Positions 34,701 through 43,747 of a DNA stretch of 54,941 nucleotides are shown here, in pieces. The stretch comes from Chitinispirillaceae bacterium. Its GTDB lineage: Bacteria > Fibrobacterota > Chitinivibrionia > Chitinivibrionales > Chitinispirillaceae. The stretch covers positions 1-54,941 of the forward strand of contig JAFGNB010000078.1 in the NCBI GenBank assembly GCA_016927235.1. The letters run 5' to 3'. The first letter of the stretch is position 1, and the number at the start of each line of letters is the position of its first letter. The translations under genes were made by a program, and so were the position numbers. Below the pieces are notes generated by a model. That model ran no database searches and was not told the DNA's origin. It saw only the letters and a list, made by a program, of their open reading frames with translations.

Positions 34701-35486
34701 CGTGTCCCAGTCGCGCAGGGTGGTGGCGAGAAGCAGGGTCCTGTTACAGGGTAACGATTGCCCGGGATACGACGAATGTACTGTTGCGGCACCATCAGGA
34801 TGGGGTGTTGGAAGTATCCACGCCGTATCGCTGGTTTCAAAAACCGTTGAGAGATCAATGAATGGACCATCGCCTAAACCTATGCCTGAAAACAGCGTGC
34901 TGTCGAGCGAATTCATGAATTTGACCTGAGCAGAGTCTGGAATTCCATAGTAAGGATATTTGAACCAGCCGCAACGGGTGATACTCGTGTCCATGCGCAT
35001 CCGCGGCGCCCCAAAACCCTCGATAATGATCTGTGGAGTGCCAATCGGCCATGGACTCAAGAAGTAAATGTACTTGCAGCCTAGAGGAGGCTTGTCGGTA
35101 ATGATCATCCGCGCAGTCAATTCTGGAATTACGATCCAAATATCTTTCGTGGAAGAAGAAAACCGTGAAAATATAGTATCAAGGCGAAAATCAAGCTGAT
35201 ACTCAGCCCAGCCTTGCCATGTCTCCGGACCGCAAAAGGTAGCCAATCGAGAGACAAACAATTCTTTTCTTGGAAAAATATAAAAAAACCATCCCCCGCC
35301 TTCAGATGAAATCGTCTTTCCCGGTGACCAATTCAAACCGGCATCAGGTTCACCCTGCAGGAGCAAGGAATCCCTATGCCCCGCACAGGTATCGTCGCGC
35401 CATGGATTCAATATATGAACGGTTACCTGGGCGTATATGCCCTGGGATAGCACCAGTGATAGTATCAATCCATACAGCCGTGCCAT
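31731..35486 (-). CDS. Secreted fibro-slime domain protein
   Basis: A 1251-residue exported protein with a signal peptide ending SQGIYAQ. Residues about 250-470 form a fibro-slime/PA14-like domain, shown by WFTTEMVTGQY, FYFRGDDDVWVFINNRLVVD and IGGIHN. Fibro-slime proteins of Fibrobacter are linked to adhesion to plant fibre. Downstream are several bacterial Ig-like units with repeated D-x-N-x-D-x-x-x-D loops (DNNADLVPD, DVNADGIID) and a 'DVLFITLSE' strand. The C-terminus (VRATITIYDPVGTVV, WRGENRKGRYVGSGTYLAFIRV) is a FlgD-like or sorting-like module. It lies among pectin-degrading enzymes, so it may bind the cell to pectin or plant cell wall. Confidence 0.88.
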   Translation of the reverse strand: MARLYGLILSLVLSQGIYAQVTVHILNPWRDDTCAGHRDSLLLQGEPDAGLNWSPGKTISSEGGGWFFYIFPRKELFVSRLATFCGPETWQGWAEYQLDFRLDTIFSRFSSSTKDIWIVIPELTARMIITDKPPLGCKYIYFLSPWPIGTPQIIIEGFGAPRMRMDTSITRCGWFKYPYYGIPDSAQVKFMNSLDSTLFSGIGLGDGPFIDLSTVFETSDTAWILPTPHPDGAATVHSSYPGQSLPCNRTLLLATTLRDWDTTHPDVGVGETKRGCGADQSYNEITSGMVRSQLDANGKPVLGNSTCPVDRFNWFTTEMVTGQYTNAMCYNLKLTKNDEGLFEYDTNYFFPADSFRYLDPEGTIPNPRYGGGQDNNGNPHNYYFTMELSAQFDYTKGQTFYFRGDDDVWVFINNRLVVDIGGIHNPCEGAVNLDTLGLTVGNTYSFKGFFVERNCCGSNFRMVTSINLRTTSSLFTTVTVVSPTTKQYDMYEKISKNNLSCDLGETVIDTEKAIVEFYIEGPPFPPEPPTGLPIGTSYGGITIVNNSTVIIDTSTMTGLPPGDYLIRYHLSRDHSQGGTIPFSVTALPPDHLDILVDTIPMDLEKDAVVDSVVIGMLDSSAEAYAVIRDADQTYLNHATDPVWTVRDSTVVTVARSAASPSRCILTKVNEGNTWLVVNHAPGLKPDSVLVIAYVQPPYPIIVSGVMCDNNADLVPDMLYLTLSDTFQTDQRLDSVRIDYRGLTITVPVASVTLRGTQLDVPLPENMGIDGRPEGTAALFMTVSGEVKNNSRAFTDGVSPAIIAADVLESDGSDYDVLFITLSEPIVTGTIIGRQLLLIPQGTADTTALTVIQILAPINDSTFTVQVAPSERDLRVHVGDRLRLIPESDGGTLSDRKKNMPHDLNRSVVIGFRPGAASIAGAWYLDVNADGIIDQLMVKFMRKVEQSEIDTVSVRRNLSSFRIPFSRCTRVSDSIYMIPVGDSIARLNAISTGGPMHVTVGYPAFPGIYRNSTAADSAAPVIVSAMLLPGSLTAADVRDNDILIVTFSEGVARLGRSPFLLSAKKDGQRYSFSLEYLDEEGSASYSYRFKVLSITPSLLFASAGDTIWIDPAAGVSDSGGVAQLNPLNRRVLLQVDWPQAQWNIRISSNPFTRNTPITGQTFGTGVGTAIVLIPTAPVDETRVRATITIYDPVGTVVKQADFTPFNNGFRMVWRGENRKGRYVGSGTYLAFIRVDDGTNRGFIRTMKIGFTQ

Positions 35487-35666
35487 TACATACTCCTTGC
35501 AACCACAGAAAAACCAGACTCTATTTATAATTTATCATTAAATCTACTTTTTGCCGTTTAAAATTTTTCGGCAAAGCGGGATGAAGTCACCCGGAGGATT
35601 TCGATGAGGCTTGAATCAGCGGTAGAAATCAAATCCCTTTCAAGCGAATAGCCGCTCCCGCTACCT

Positions 35667-37163
35667 TTAGCGCAAATGCGACCGGGGGAGAATCCCTATT
35701 TTTCCATAAAAAACGGCGCCGTTCAGATCCGCCCGGTAGTAGTAGATCCCCTGATCCAAAACGGGAATTCGCCATGAAACGGCCGTTTGACCTTGCACCG
35801 CTCTGTTTCTCCTGCGTACAACAAACCTGCCGCCGGCATCATACAGTGCCATGACTATTTTGCCGGAACCGCAGCAGGGATCGAAGCGCGCCGTAAGCCG
35901 GTTTGTCGCCTGGTTATGAAATACCGCGACCTTTTTAACGCGGGAGTAAAGCTCGATACCTTTCGGTGAAACAGCTACCTTGCCCGAATCGAGAAGCCGG
36001 GCTGTGTGTGATCTGACAATGGCATAAATTGAATTGGTATCCACCCTCGGCCGCCAGTCTAATTCCGGAAGGGGCGGAAAGGTATCGCGGCCGCATTTCA
36101 GGAAAAAGCGCGCGATGTCGACCATATTGGGCGTTGTCGAAACCTCAAACCGCCGCAGGATCGTATTGGTTTCGAAGGTGTCGGCTGCCTCGCCCAGCGG
36201 AAACGCACTTGCGGAAAATATGGAATCCAGTGTATAGCTTTTCGCCTCCTGATCGGTAAGCTGCTTTCCAAAGTCAACCCTGCCGGAGGTGCTGCTCCCC
36301 GGACCGGTGCATTTATATTCGCGGTAAAAACAGGTCTCCTCCCTGCCGTTCCACGCCTTCCATCCCGCCTTGTTGACCGCCGAGCTTTCCCAACAGTTTA
36401 AAAGAACGGTTCGGGCATAGGCGAACCAGGGTCTTCCAAGGTAAAATGAAGTAACGGTCGAAGGGTTGCTGATTTTACAATTCATGAAAACGAAGCCGAA
36501 TTTATAATTCTGCGAGGTTGCCGCAGCGCTCATGTATCCGTCGGTCCTGATAGTATTGATGAGGCAGCTGTCGAACAGCACGATGCCGAAGCCGAACAGA
36601 TAATCAACGGCGCCCTCCATAACGCAGTCTTTGAAATAATTGCGCGTCCGGATGTTGTTGAAATAGGTGTCCTGCCACCCTTTAATACGGCAGTGCAGAA
36701 ACACCTGGCAATCGCCGTTGGCATGGAGTGCCACCGCCTGCGCGCTGGTGGACGTGTTCGAGATCGTCAAATTTACGGCTTCGAAAAAATCGGCATCCAC
36801 CCGCATGGAATGGGAGGTGAAGGTGTTCATGGCGATGGTTTCAAGCGAGGCGTCGTTATAGGTAATTATTGAGCTGTCGACGTGTTCTCCGACAAGAGTG
36901 ATATGAGTTTTTTTCCAGGGAACGATCAGCTTTTCCCGGTAGGTCCCTTTTTTCAGGAAGATCACTTTCCGTGCGGGATTACTGTCGGGAATCGCCGCAA
37001 TGGCATCCTGCACCTTTGTATAATCCCCCGAACCATCGGCGGCGACGACGATGTCGATCTTTTCCGCAAGGGCGGACTGGAGCGTCTGGGCGAAGCCCGG
37101 AAAAAAATTCAACACGATTGCCGTTCCCGCCACCGGCAGCGGAATGATTCTGAACTTTTTCAC
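35667..37163 (-). CDS. Pectin methylesterase (CE8) with C-terminal sorting-like tail
   Basis: A 498-residue secreted enzyme removing methyl groups from homogalacturonan. After the signal peptide the beta-helix shows all five CE8 blocks: GTYREK, QAVALHANGD, WQDTYF, DYLFG (catalytic Asp) and LGRPW. The last ~90 residues are a separate module ending with MALYDAGGRF and DQGIYYYRADL, like type IX sorting tails. The start is a GTG at 37163 overlapping the GH2 stop by four bases (GTGA) with GAGAGGGA upstream, so the two are co-translated. De-esterification would expose substrate for the PL1 lyases. Confidence 0.92.
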   Translation of the reverse strand: MKKFRIIPLPVAGTAIVLNFFPGFAQTLQSALAEKIDIVVAADGSGDYTKVQDAIAAIPDSNPARKVIFLKKGTYREKLIVPWKKTHITLVGEHVDSSIITYNDASLETIAMNTFTSHSMRVDADFFEAVNLTISNTSTSAQAVALHANGDCQVFLHCRIKGWQDTYFNNIRTRNYFKDCVMEGAVDYLFGFGIVLFDSCLINTIRTDGYMSAAATSQNYKFGFVFMNCKISNPSTVTSFYLGRPWFAYARTVLLNCWESSAVNKAGWKAWNGREETCFYREYKCTGPGSSTSGRVDFGKQLTDQEAKSYTLDSIFSASAFPLGEAADTFETNTILRRFEVSTTPNMVDIARFFLKCGRDTFPPLPELDWRPRVDTNSIYAIVRSHTARLLDSGKVAVSPKGIELYSRVKKVAVFHNQATNRLTARFDPCCGSGKIVMALYDAGGRFVVRRRNRAVQGQTAVSWRIPVLDQGIYYYRADLNGAVFYGKIGILPRSHLR

Positions 37164-39823
37164 TCTTTTCCCTCTCTACACCCTTTACCGGCGGCGGTCC
37201 TGCCGCATTCAATCTTGACTAAATAGATACCGTTCGAGACTCCGGCCGTTTTGCCGAAATCGAGAACCTGTGCCGGTTGCGTCGTCACCCTGCGGAGAAG
37301 TCTTCCCGCCAAATCGTACACGGAAACACGCGCGTTTTCCGGCTCATTCGGCGGAACATGGAAACGATTTCCCACTATCTTCCGATAAATCGTTTTTTCT
37401 GATGCGGCAGTGCCCGTATGGGCCGTCGGCGTGAAACGCTGCGCGACGGAGGCTTCTCTTATTACATTTACCGTTGCGCTCCCCGGCGAAATATCGGTGT
37501 TGCCGATAACGCTTGAGGCGCAGTTGACGGCACCATACTCCCCGTCACGGCTTTTCACATAAAAAGCGAACTGGCCGCCTTCGAGCGCCGACCGTGCTTC
37601 CCCCACGAATTCGCCGGCACCGGTTGCCGACATGGTGATGGAGTCAGCCCTCGAGCGGATGGGCCGGCCCGAGGTGTCAACCAGCGAGACCACCACGCGG
37701 GTCATGTCGCCGCCGTCGTAAATTATCGAATCATCGGGGGTGAGCACTATTGCAACGGGATCTCCCGGAGGGCTCACCTGATGGGACACCCCGCCTTCAG
37801 ACCCTATTGCCCGGAGCGTACCCCCGGAAGCTACGCCGGTCCATTGAAACACCGGATGGGGGAGGTTCGGTCCGACGGTTCCGCTCTTTGATCCGAGGGA
37901 GGTGCCGTTGCGGAACAGTTCGACCGTTGAGCAGTTGCTGAAGACCGTAACCGTGGTCGGAGACGTCTCGGTTCGGTCGTTGGCGATGTATACCATGTAA
38001 CCGCACGTGGCAGGATCGCGCTGCGATTGAAAGAGATACCCTGCAAGCTTCGGAATACGGAAAATACTTGCGACGCCGTGGGGTGAAAGGTAGGGTGCGG
38101 CGGTGATTCTTCCGCCGATTTCGTTCGTAGTGGCATTAGGGTGCGGAGAGTTGTAATCAAATGCACACCAGCCAAGCCTTCCCATTGAGTACTGGTTTCC
38201 GAACGTTTTATTTTGTTCGTTGATATGTGCGGTGGCCTGTCTCAGCTGGTCCGCGTCATTGTCCCACGAATGCACCTGCGGGCGAAGGTTGTGTCCCACC
38301 GCCTCGGTCGTTATCCACGGATCGTTGTCTCCCGCCCCGGGTTCGACGAAATTCTGCGTCCAGATATCCTCGAGAAAACTGCTTGTGCCGCCCATGCGCA
38401 CTCCGTGGGTCGGACGGGAAGGGTCAATGGCGCGTGCGGTATCATTCATCGGCCCGTAGAGGCTGTTATTGTCCATCGATTCATTGACACGTACGCCGAA
38501 ACTTATGACCGAGGGACGGTTCCGGTCCCGGTATATCATCTCCTTGAGGCACTGCCGGAGCAGGTTCCACCACACTCCGTCTCTCGATGGCACATGCTGC
38601 CATCCCGGCACCTCCTGCAGTATCATCAGGCCGATTTCGTCGCACCGCTTGAGGAAATCCGACGCCTGCGGATAATGGGAGCAGCGTACCGTGTTGCACC
38701 CGAGGTCATATTTAAGGATATCGGCGTCTTTACGCTGCAATCGCCTTGCAGCGGCCCTGCCGATAAAGGGAAATGTCTCGTGACGGTTCAATCCGAAAAG
38801 CTTGATCTTCGTGCCGTTGATGTAAATCCCGCTGTAGGAAGTTCCCCGGCTCATGGGGTAGATCGTACGGAAGCCGGTCCGGTCGACCTGTTCGTCAACA
38901 TACGCCTCCCCGTCCTGAACCTGCGTGTAGACGTTATAAAGATAAGGGTTCACCGGCGACCAGAAATTGTCGACCGAGCCGTTTGAAGTCTCGTAGGTGA
39001 TCACCGAAGCGCCACCCGCGTCGATGGCCCCGTCGGCGGACCCTGAAGCGACAACGTTGCCTGCATGGTCGACGATGGAGGTGGTGAGCCTATAATTTTT
39101 CGCCGATGCGGCATTGTTGATCAGCTTCACATGAGAAGTAACCGTGCCGGAGGGGACGCTCGAGGGCGAGGTGGCGGGAGGAATGGAGACCCAGTTCCAC
39201 TCAACGTGCAGCGGGTCAACGACGTGTAAATTGACATTACGTACTATGCCGCCGAACACGCAGAAATCGATTTCGCCGCACTCGGGAGGAACGTCCGACT
39301 GGTAGTGCGAATTGACCTGCACGGCGATGACATTGTCGGAACCCGCGGCGATCTTTTCCGTGATATCGACGGTAAAAGGGGTGTAGCCTCCCTGATGCAT
39401 CACTACCTGGTCGCCGTTGACGTAAACGGTTGCGGTCGTCGCGACGCCTTCGAATTCGAGAAGAAATATTCGTCCGGCGTAGGCGGCGGGAGGGGTATAG
39501 TGCTTGCGGTACCATGAGGTGAAGTCCCACGCTGCACCGGAACCGGTTGTCTTCCCGCCGTTGAAAAACATGTGTTTGACCGTGACATTCTCCTGCGGAA
39601 GGCAGACCGAAATCCACCCTGAACCGGAATCGTTGACGGAAACGCCGGAAAAGGCCCCGTTAGTACCGTTGAACCGCCAGGCCCTGTTGAAATTCAGGGT
39701 CACGCGGTTGGAATTACGGTGCACGAACGACGCGGCCGTTGCTGCCGAAGCGGTGAGAACAATCGCTGCCGCAGCCAGCAGCAGCGCCGGTTTTTTACTT
39801 ATACCGCAAACTTTTGTTTCCAT
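37160..39823 (-). CDS. GH2-family glycoside hydrolase with sorting-like tail
   Basis: An 887-residue secreted enzyme. After a signal peptide come the GH2 sugar-binding domain (FEGVATTATVYVNGDQV), an Ig-like domain and the TIM barrel (IKLFGLNRHETFPFIGRA). The acid/base Glu is in RVNES and the likely nucleophile in WITTEAVGH. A DUF4982/Big-like region follows, then a tail with VSVYDLAGRLLRRV and NGIYLVKIE. It probably acts on galactosyl or related side chains of rhamnogalacturonan I; sugar specificity is not certain. The start at 39823 has GGGGAG upstream. It is coupled to the CE8 gene. Confidence 0.9.
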   Translation of the reverse strand: METKVCGISKKPALLLAAAAIVLTASAATAASFVHRNSNRVTLNFNRAWRFNGTNGAFSGVSVNDSGSGWISVCLPQENVTVKHMFFNGGKTTGSGAAWDFTSWYRKHYTPPAAYAGRIFLLEFEGVATTATVYVNGDQVVMHQGGYTPFTVDITEKIAAGSDNVIAVQVNSHYQSDVPPECGEIDFCVFGGIVRNVNLHVVDPLHVEWNWVSIPPATSPSSVPSGTVTSHVKLINNAASAKNYRLTTSIVDHAGNVVASGSADGAIDAGGASVITYETSNGSVDNFWSPVNPYLYNVYTQVQDGEAYVDEQVDRTGFRTIYPMSRGTSYSGIYINGTKIKLFGLNRHETFPFIGRAAARRLQRKDADILKYDLGCNTVRCSHYPQASDFLKRCDEIGLMILQEVPGWQHVPSRDGVWWNLLRQCLKEMIYRDRNRPSVISFGVRVNESMDNNSLYGPMNDTARAIDPSRPTHGVRMGGTSSFLEDIWTQNFVEPGAGDNDPWITTEAVGHNLRPQVHSWDNDADQLRQATAHINEQNKTFGNQYSMGRLGWCAFDYNSPHPNATTNEIGGRITAAPYLSPHGVASIFRIPKLAGYLFQSQRDPATCGYMVYIANDRTETSPTTVTVFSNCSTVELFRNGTSLGSKSGTVGPNLPHPVFQWTGVASGGTLRAIGSEGGVSHQVSPPGDPVAIVLTPDDSIIYDGGDMTRVVVSLVDTSGRPIRSRADSITMSATGAGEFVGEARSALEGGQFAFYVKSRDGEYGAVNCASSVIGNTDISPGSATVNVIREASVAQRFTPTAHTGTAASEKTIYRKIVGNRFHVPPNEPENARVSVYDLAGRLLRRVTTQPAQVLDFGKTAGVSNGIYLVKIECGRTAAGKGCREGKE

Positions 39824-39963
39824 GAGTCTCCCCTTTAAAACCTGAAACGACATACCCTGTTATTGACGAATAAATAAAGCACTCCCGGGGTTGTTCTTGC
39901 AGCACCCGCGTGACGGCGATTTCCCTCCCGCGGCAGGGCGGGGTTGTCAGTCATGCATCATGA

Positions 39964-41151
39964 CTACCTGCGTGAATCGACAATGACAATTCCCTGCGGT
40001 ATCCTGTACCGGCCGGCTGGCGGTCCGGACGTAATTTCCCTACCGGTTATGGTAAAGATCCTGTCGCCCGAACGGCTGATGTCCTCGCAGGAAAGGGTAA
40101 GTGAGATTCGGATATTCGGTACATAGTGCGGCGCCATTGTTGTTACCATCCCTGTTACACCGACCGTAGGAGCTTTGGTAACCGTCCCGGTGAACGACGG
40201 CCATCCGTCGTCAAAGTAAAGGTGTCGAATTTGAAGGATTGAATTGCATGCGTAATAATGGTTGACACAAAAAACGGTATCATTATCGATTAATATCCCG
40301 TTATGTCCGGGTCCCTTGCGGACATCGTCGCCGGCATCGATGATTTCTCCGCCGCCATCAAGCATATCGGTACCCTCTTTATCCACATAAGGACCTTTAA
40401 TGTTGGTGGCGCGGCCGACGACGATTTTATACGTGCTGTTGCATCCTTGGCAGCACTTGTCCCACGAAACGAACAGATAATAATATCCCCATTTGCACAG
40501 ATAGGGAGCCTCGATACCCGAGCGGTGGTTAGCTATCGAAATATAATCCGGCCTTGTTTCCGGCGGTTTTCCCGTAGCGGGGTCGCACTCCACGAGCTTG
40601 ATGCCGGACCAGTACGAACCGAAGGTGAGCCACACTTTTCCGTCATCGTCCTGAAAAATTGCCGGATCAATGCAGTTGTAGTTGTCGGAGCTGCTTGATT
40701 TAACCACCACGCCCTGGTCGGTCCATGTCGGATTGGTCAGGGTCGGCGAAGTGGCCAGACCGATGGCCGAAGTGTTTTTACTGAAGACGGAGACGGAATA
40801 GTACAGCCAATATTTATTATCCCTGAACATGATGTCAGGCGCCCAGAAATCCGAGCCGCTGTTGCCCGGGACCTCCTCCTTGACCCAACCGGGAGCACGA
40901 AGTCCCGAACTGGCACTTCTCCAGGTAATCCGGTCGCTTGATGTCTTGCTTCCGACATTATATCCCGTAAAATATATCCGATAGGTCGAAGTCGCTTCCT
41001 CCCTGATCATGACCGGATCGTGGACTCCCAGATCGCCCTTGAGCGGGTTGACATAGCCGCTGGCGGAAAGAAAAGCCGCAAGAACGAAAATCGCCAATAT
41101 ACCTGGGCAATACACCGAACTATTCGGAAATAACCATATATTTACTCGCAT
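39964..41151 (-). CDS. GH43-family arabinanase-like enzyme
   Basis: A 395-residue secreted five-bladed beta-propeller hydrolase. The catalytic triad is visible: Asp in GVHDPVMI, Asp in NCIDPAIF and Glu in GIEAPYL. The GPGHNGIL block supplies the histidine that binds the central ion in endo-1,5-alpha-L-arabinanases. It would trim arabinan side chains of pectin. The C-terminus (IFTITGREI then QGIVIVDSRR) looks like a shortened sorting tail. AAAGGAGA precedes the ATG. Confidence 0.9.
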   Translation of the reverse strand: MRVNIWLFPNSSVYCPGILAIFVLAAFLSASGYVNPLKGDLGVHDPVMIREEATSTYRIYFTGYNVGSKTSSDRITWRSASSGLRAPGWVKEEVPGNSGSDFWAPDIMFRDNKYWLYYSVSVFSKNTSAIGLATSPTLTNPTWTDQGVVVKSSSSDNYNCIDPAIFQDDDGKVWLTFGSYWSGIKLVECDPATGKPPETRPDYISIANHRSGIEAPYLCKWGYYYLFVSWDKCCQGCNSTYKIVVGRATNIKGPYVDKEGTDMLDGGGEIIDAGDDVRKGPGHNGILIDNDTVFCVNHYYACNSILQIRHLYFDDGWPSFTGTVTKAPTVGVTGMVTTMAPHYVPNIRISLTLSCEDISRSGDRIFTITGREITSGPPAGRYRIPQGIVIVDSRR

Positions 41152-41421
41152 GCTTTATCTCCTTTGACGGCCCTGCTCACGGTTGGCCTATAATAATAAT
41201 ATAAAGCCATTTTTTCCTCAATGAAATTAATTTTCCTTCAGCACAATGCTACGTTAGCCCTTCATCCAGAGCATGGTCGAAAAATAAACGTTCACGGCTC
41301 CCTTCGGCCAAAAATCCTTTCGTCGATAACCGGTTGCGCGATGAAGAAGACGGTGCATTTTTATTTTTTGTAAAATCACTCTTGCCGTTGACGGCAGGCG
41401 CCTTTGTCAACCTTTTGTCGG

Positions 41422-43500
41422 CTATCTTCGCGCCGCCCTTGTTTTATCGCTTATTCTCACTATATAGACGCCGCGGGCTATTTTGCATTCGTTCAATGAG
41501 ACGGCCTTTTTCCGCGTAATGATATCCCTTAGATGTTTCCCCGACAGATCGTAAACCGATAGCTGCCTGGGCGCGGTCGGCGCCTTGCCGGGCAGCACGA
41601 ACATCCTGTCTCCGTATACTTTTATCGGCGCGCCGGACATTTGCACCGGTTGAATCTCAGCTATCGACCGTAAGGAAGTACCTGAGCCGTCGGGGTACAC
41701 GATGTCGGGTTTCTTCTGCGGCAGTGTCATGCCGTCTCCCAGGAAAAAACCGGTATGCGGCGGCTGGTTATAGGCCACATTCTGCCAGGCGATTGATACC
41801 CGGTAGTGAGGATCGTGCATGAGCGTATAGAAACGGTGGTTGGTGGGTGTGGTTGTCGTATAGATACGCAGCGTGCCGCCGCAGCTGAACATCACCTCTT
41901 CGCGCCAGTCGCCGAACAGGTCGGCGGAGAGGCAGGGATTGGACTTGGTACCGTTGATCGCGGAACATCCCGACGCGCTGAGCAGCGAGCCGCCGCCGAA
42001 TTTGCTGACCGTTGTTCCATCCAGAAGTTCGCGAAGCAGGTCGCCGTCCCACCACAGAAGAAAGTTGATTTGACTCGGCCCGCTGATCGAGGTGCCTTTA
42101 CAATTGTAAGCTCCGACACCCGTCGACGCCCAGCACTCCATGCCGGGGTGCGACGCGGTAATGTCGGCGGCGCAGGCGCGGCCGACGTCATCGGTCCCTT
42201 TCTTTGACCACAGTACACCCCCGTTCGACTGAGACGGGTCTCGCAGGTCCGCACATGCGCCGCCTTCATGGCAGCACCAGTACTCAAGCCCGGGCCGCTC
42301 AGGATCGATATCGGTAAGGTGGGCAGCATCTCCGTGACCGACACGGGAACTCCCTAAAAGGGTTCCATCATCATCGATAGTACAGGCCCCGTACACAATC
42401 TCCTGCTTGCCGTCATCGTCGACATCGCCGACGCTCAGGTTATGGTTACCCTGGCCGGCTCCGGCTGAATTCCCGCCCGCATTCGAATCGAAAAACCAGC
42501 GTTCGGTAAGCTTTTCGTTCCGCCAGTCGAGTGCCCAGAGGCAGGTGCGCGTATAGTAGCCGCGGCACATCACCACGCTCGGACGATGTCCGTCGAGGTA
42601 GGCGACACAGGCGAGAAACCGGTCGACTCGGTTGCCATAGGAATCGCCCCAGCTCGATACGGTGCCGCGCGGCGGCTTATAGTCGACAGTGGCGAGCTCC
42701 TTACCGGTTCTGCCGCTGAAAATGGTAAAATATTCGGGTCCGCTTAAAATATATCCGTCAGAATTGCGATAATCGGCCGCATGGTCAGCGTTGGCCGCCG
42801 GACCGAGTTTCAGGTAACTGCCGCCTGCATCTTTGCTGCCCGGCGCAGTCTTGCATGCTATTTCGGCACTGCCATCGCCGTCAAGGTCATACACCATGAA
42901 CTGGGTGTAATGGGCGCCTTCGCGGATGTTGATCCCCAGATCGATCCGCCACATCCTCGTTCCGTCAAGTTTGTAAGCGGTAAGCTTGGTTTGGCCGGTC
43001 CTTCCGGAATTGGAATTATCCTGCGGGCTGTTCTCTTCCTTCAGAACGATTTCGTACTGACCGTCACCGTCGAGGTCGCCGCAGCTCGCGTCACCCGCTC
43101 GATACCCTGAGGCATTCTGGAGTGGAATCGAGATATAATTGTTCGAAAGGGTATATTCGGCGCTGCTTGCTGCCTGTTCCTCACCGCCGACAATCGCCCG
43201 CACTGAATAATCGCCCGTGCTGTTGCCATTATCCTGATAACAGGTAGCATCGGTGATCGGTGTCGAGTTGAGCTTCGTCGTTCCCTTATAAATATTAAAA
43301 GCAATGTCCGTCCCCTGGTCAGTGCCGAACAGCCTCCAGCTCAGGAAATACCCGCTGCCTGACTTGACGGCGACAAGCCCGCGTGTGAGTTTCTCCACTT
43401 CAATCTGCCCGTGCGCAACATCGGCTTTTCCCATGATCAGAGCAAATGAACAGGTAAAAATCACTATTAATTTTACACGGTAATTGCCTTTTACTTTCAC
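41422..43500 (-). CDS. Rhamnogalacturonan lyase (PL11) with sorting-like tail
   Basis: A 692-residue secreted lyase that cleaves the backbone of rhamnogalacturonan I. The beta-propeller shows the calcium-binding blocks DLDGDGQYEIVLKEE and YDLDGDGSAEIACKTAPGS, GNRVDRFLACVAYLDG, GQGNHNLSVGDVDDDGKQEI and ADLFGDWREEV, all characteristic of the YesW/YesX family. The C-terminus has LSVYDLSGKHLRDI and ARGVYIVRIS, a type IX-like tail. The start is a GTG at 43500 with GGGAGG upstream. It defines the island as RG-I specific. Confidence 0.94.
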   Translation of the reverse strand: MKVKGNYRVKLIVIFTCSFALIMGKADVAHGQIEVEKLTRGLVAVKSGSGYFLSWRLFGTDQGTDIAFNIYKGTTKLNSTPITDATCYQDNGNSTGDYSVRAIVGGEEQAASSAEYTLSNNYISIPLQNASGYRAGDASCGDLDGDGQYEIVLKEENSPQDNSNSGRTGQTKLTAYKLDGTRMWRIDLGINIREGAHYTQFMVYDLDGDGSAEIACKTAPGSKDAGGSYLKLGPAANADHAADYRNSDGYILSGPEYFTIFSGRTGKELATVDYKPPRGTVSSWGDSYGNRVDRFLACVAYLDGHRPSVVMCRGYYTRTCLWALDWRNEKLTERWFFDSNAGGNSAGAGQGNHNLSVGDVDDDGKQEIVYGACTIDDDGTLLGSSRVGHGDAAHLTDIDPERPGLEYWCCHEGGACADLRDPSQSNGGVLWSKKGTDDVGRACAADITASHPGMECWASTGVGAYNCKGTSISGPSQINFLLWWDGDLLRELLDGTTVSKFGGGSLLSASGCSAINGTKSNPCLSADLFGDWREEVMFSCGGTLRIYTTTTPTNHRFYTLMHDPHYRVSIAWQNVAYNQPPHTGFFLGDGMTLPQKKPDIVYPDGSGTSLRSIAEIQPVQMSGAPIKVYGDRMFVLPGKAPTAPRQLSVYDLSGKHLRDIITRKKAVSLNECKIARGVYIVRISDKTRAARR

Positions 43501-43747
43501 ACGACCTCCCGCAGGTTAATCGATTAATTGCCCAACCGGACCTTTTATTATCTATTCGGCATTACCATAAATAGTATTGGACGCGATTTAGACACCGGGT
43601 TTTCAATATTAATGCCGGTTCCCCTGACAAATTCTAAATAATATAGCTTGAACAGCAACATTGCGTGTAAAAAATCTGGAGTACAAAACGCCTATATTAT
43701 TCCTGACCTGTAAGAACCGGTCGAGGTTACCGTCGCGGTAGTGGCTT

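Noticed and set aside
41390-41414. TTGCCGTTGACGGCAGG inverted repeat as a terminator for PL11
   Set aside because: The stem leaves only a two-base loop, and no T-tract is adjacent.
43681-43701. CCTATATTATT as another plus-strand promoter
   Set aside because: It matches the -10 type seen elsewhere, but no gene follows on the plus strand and no good -35 box is present.
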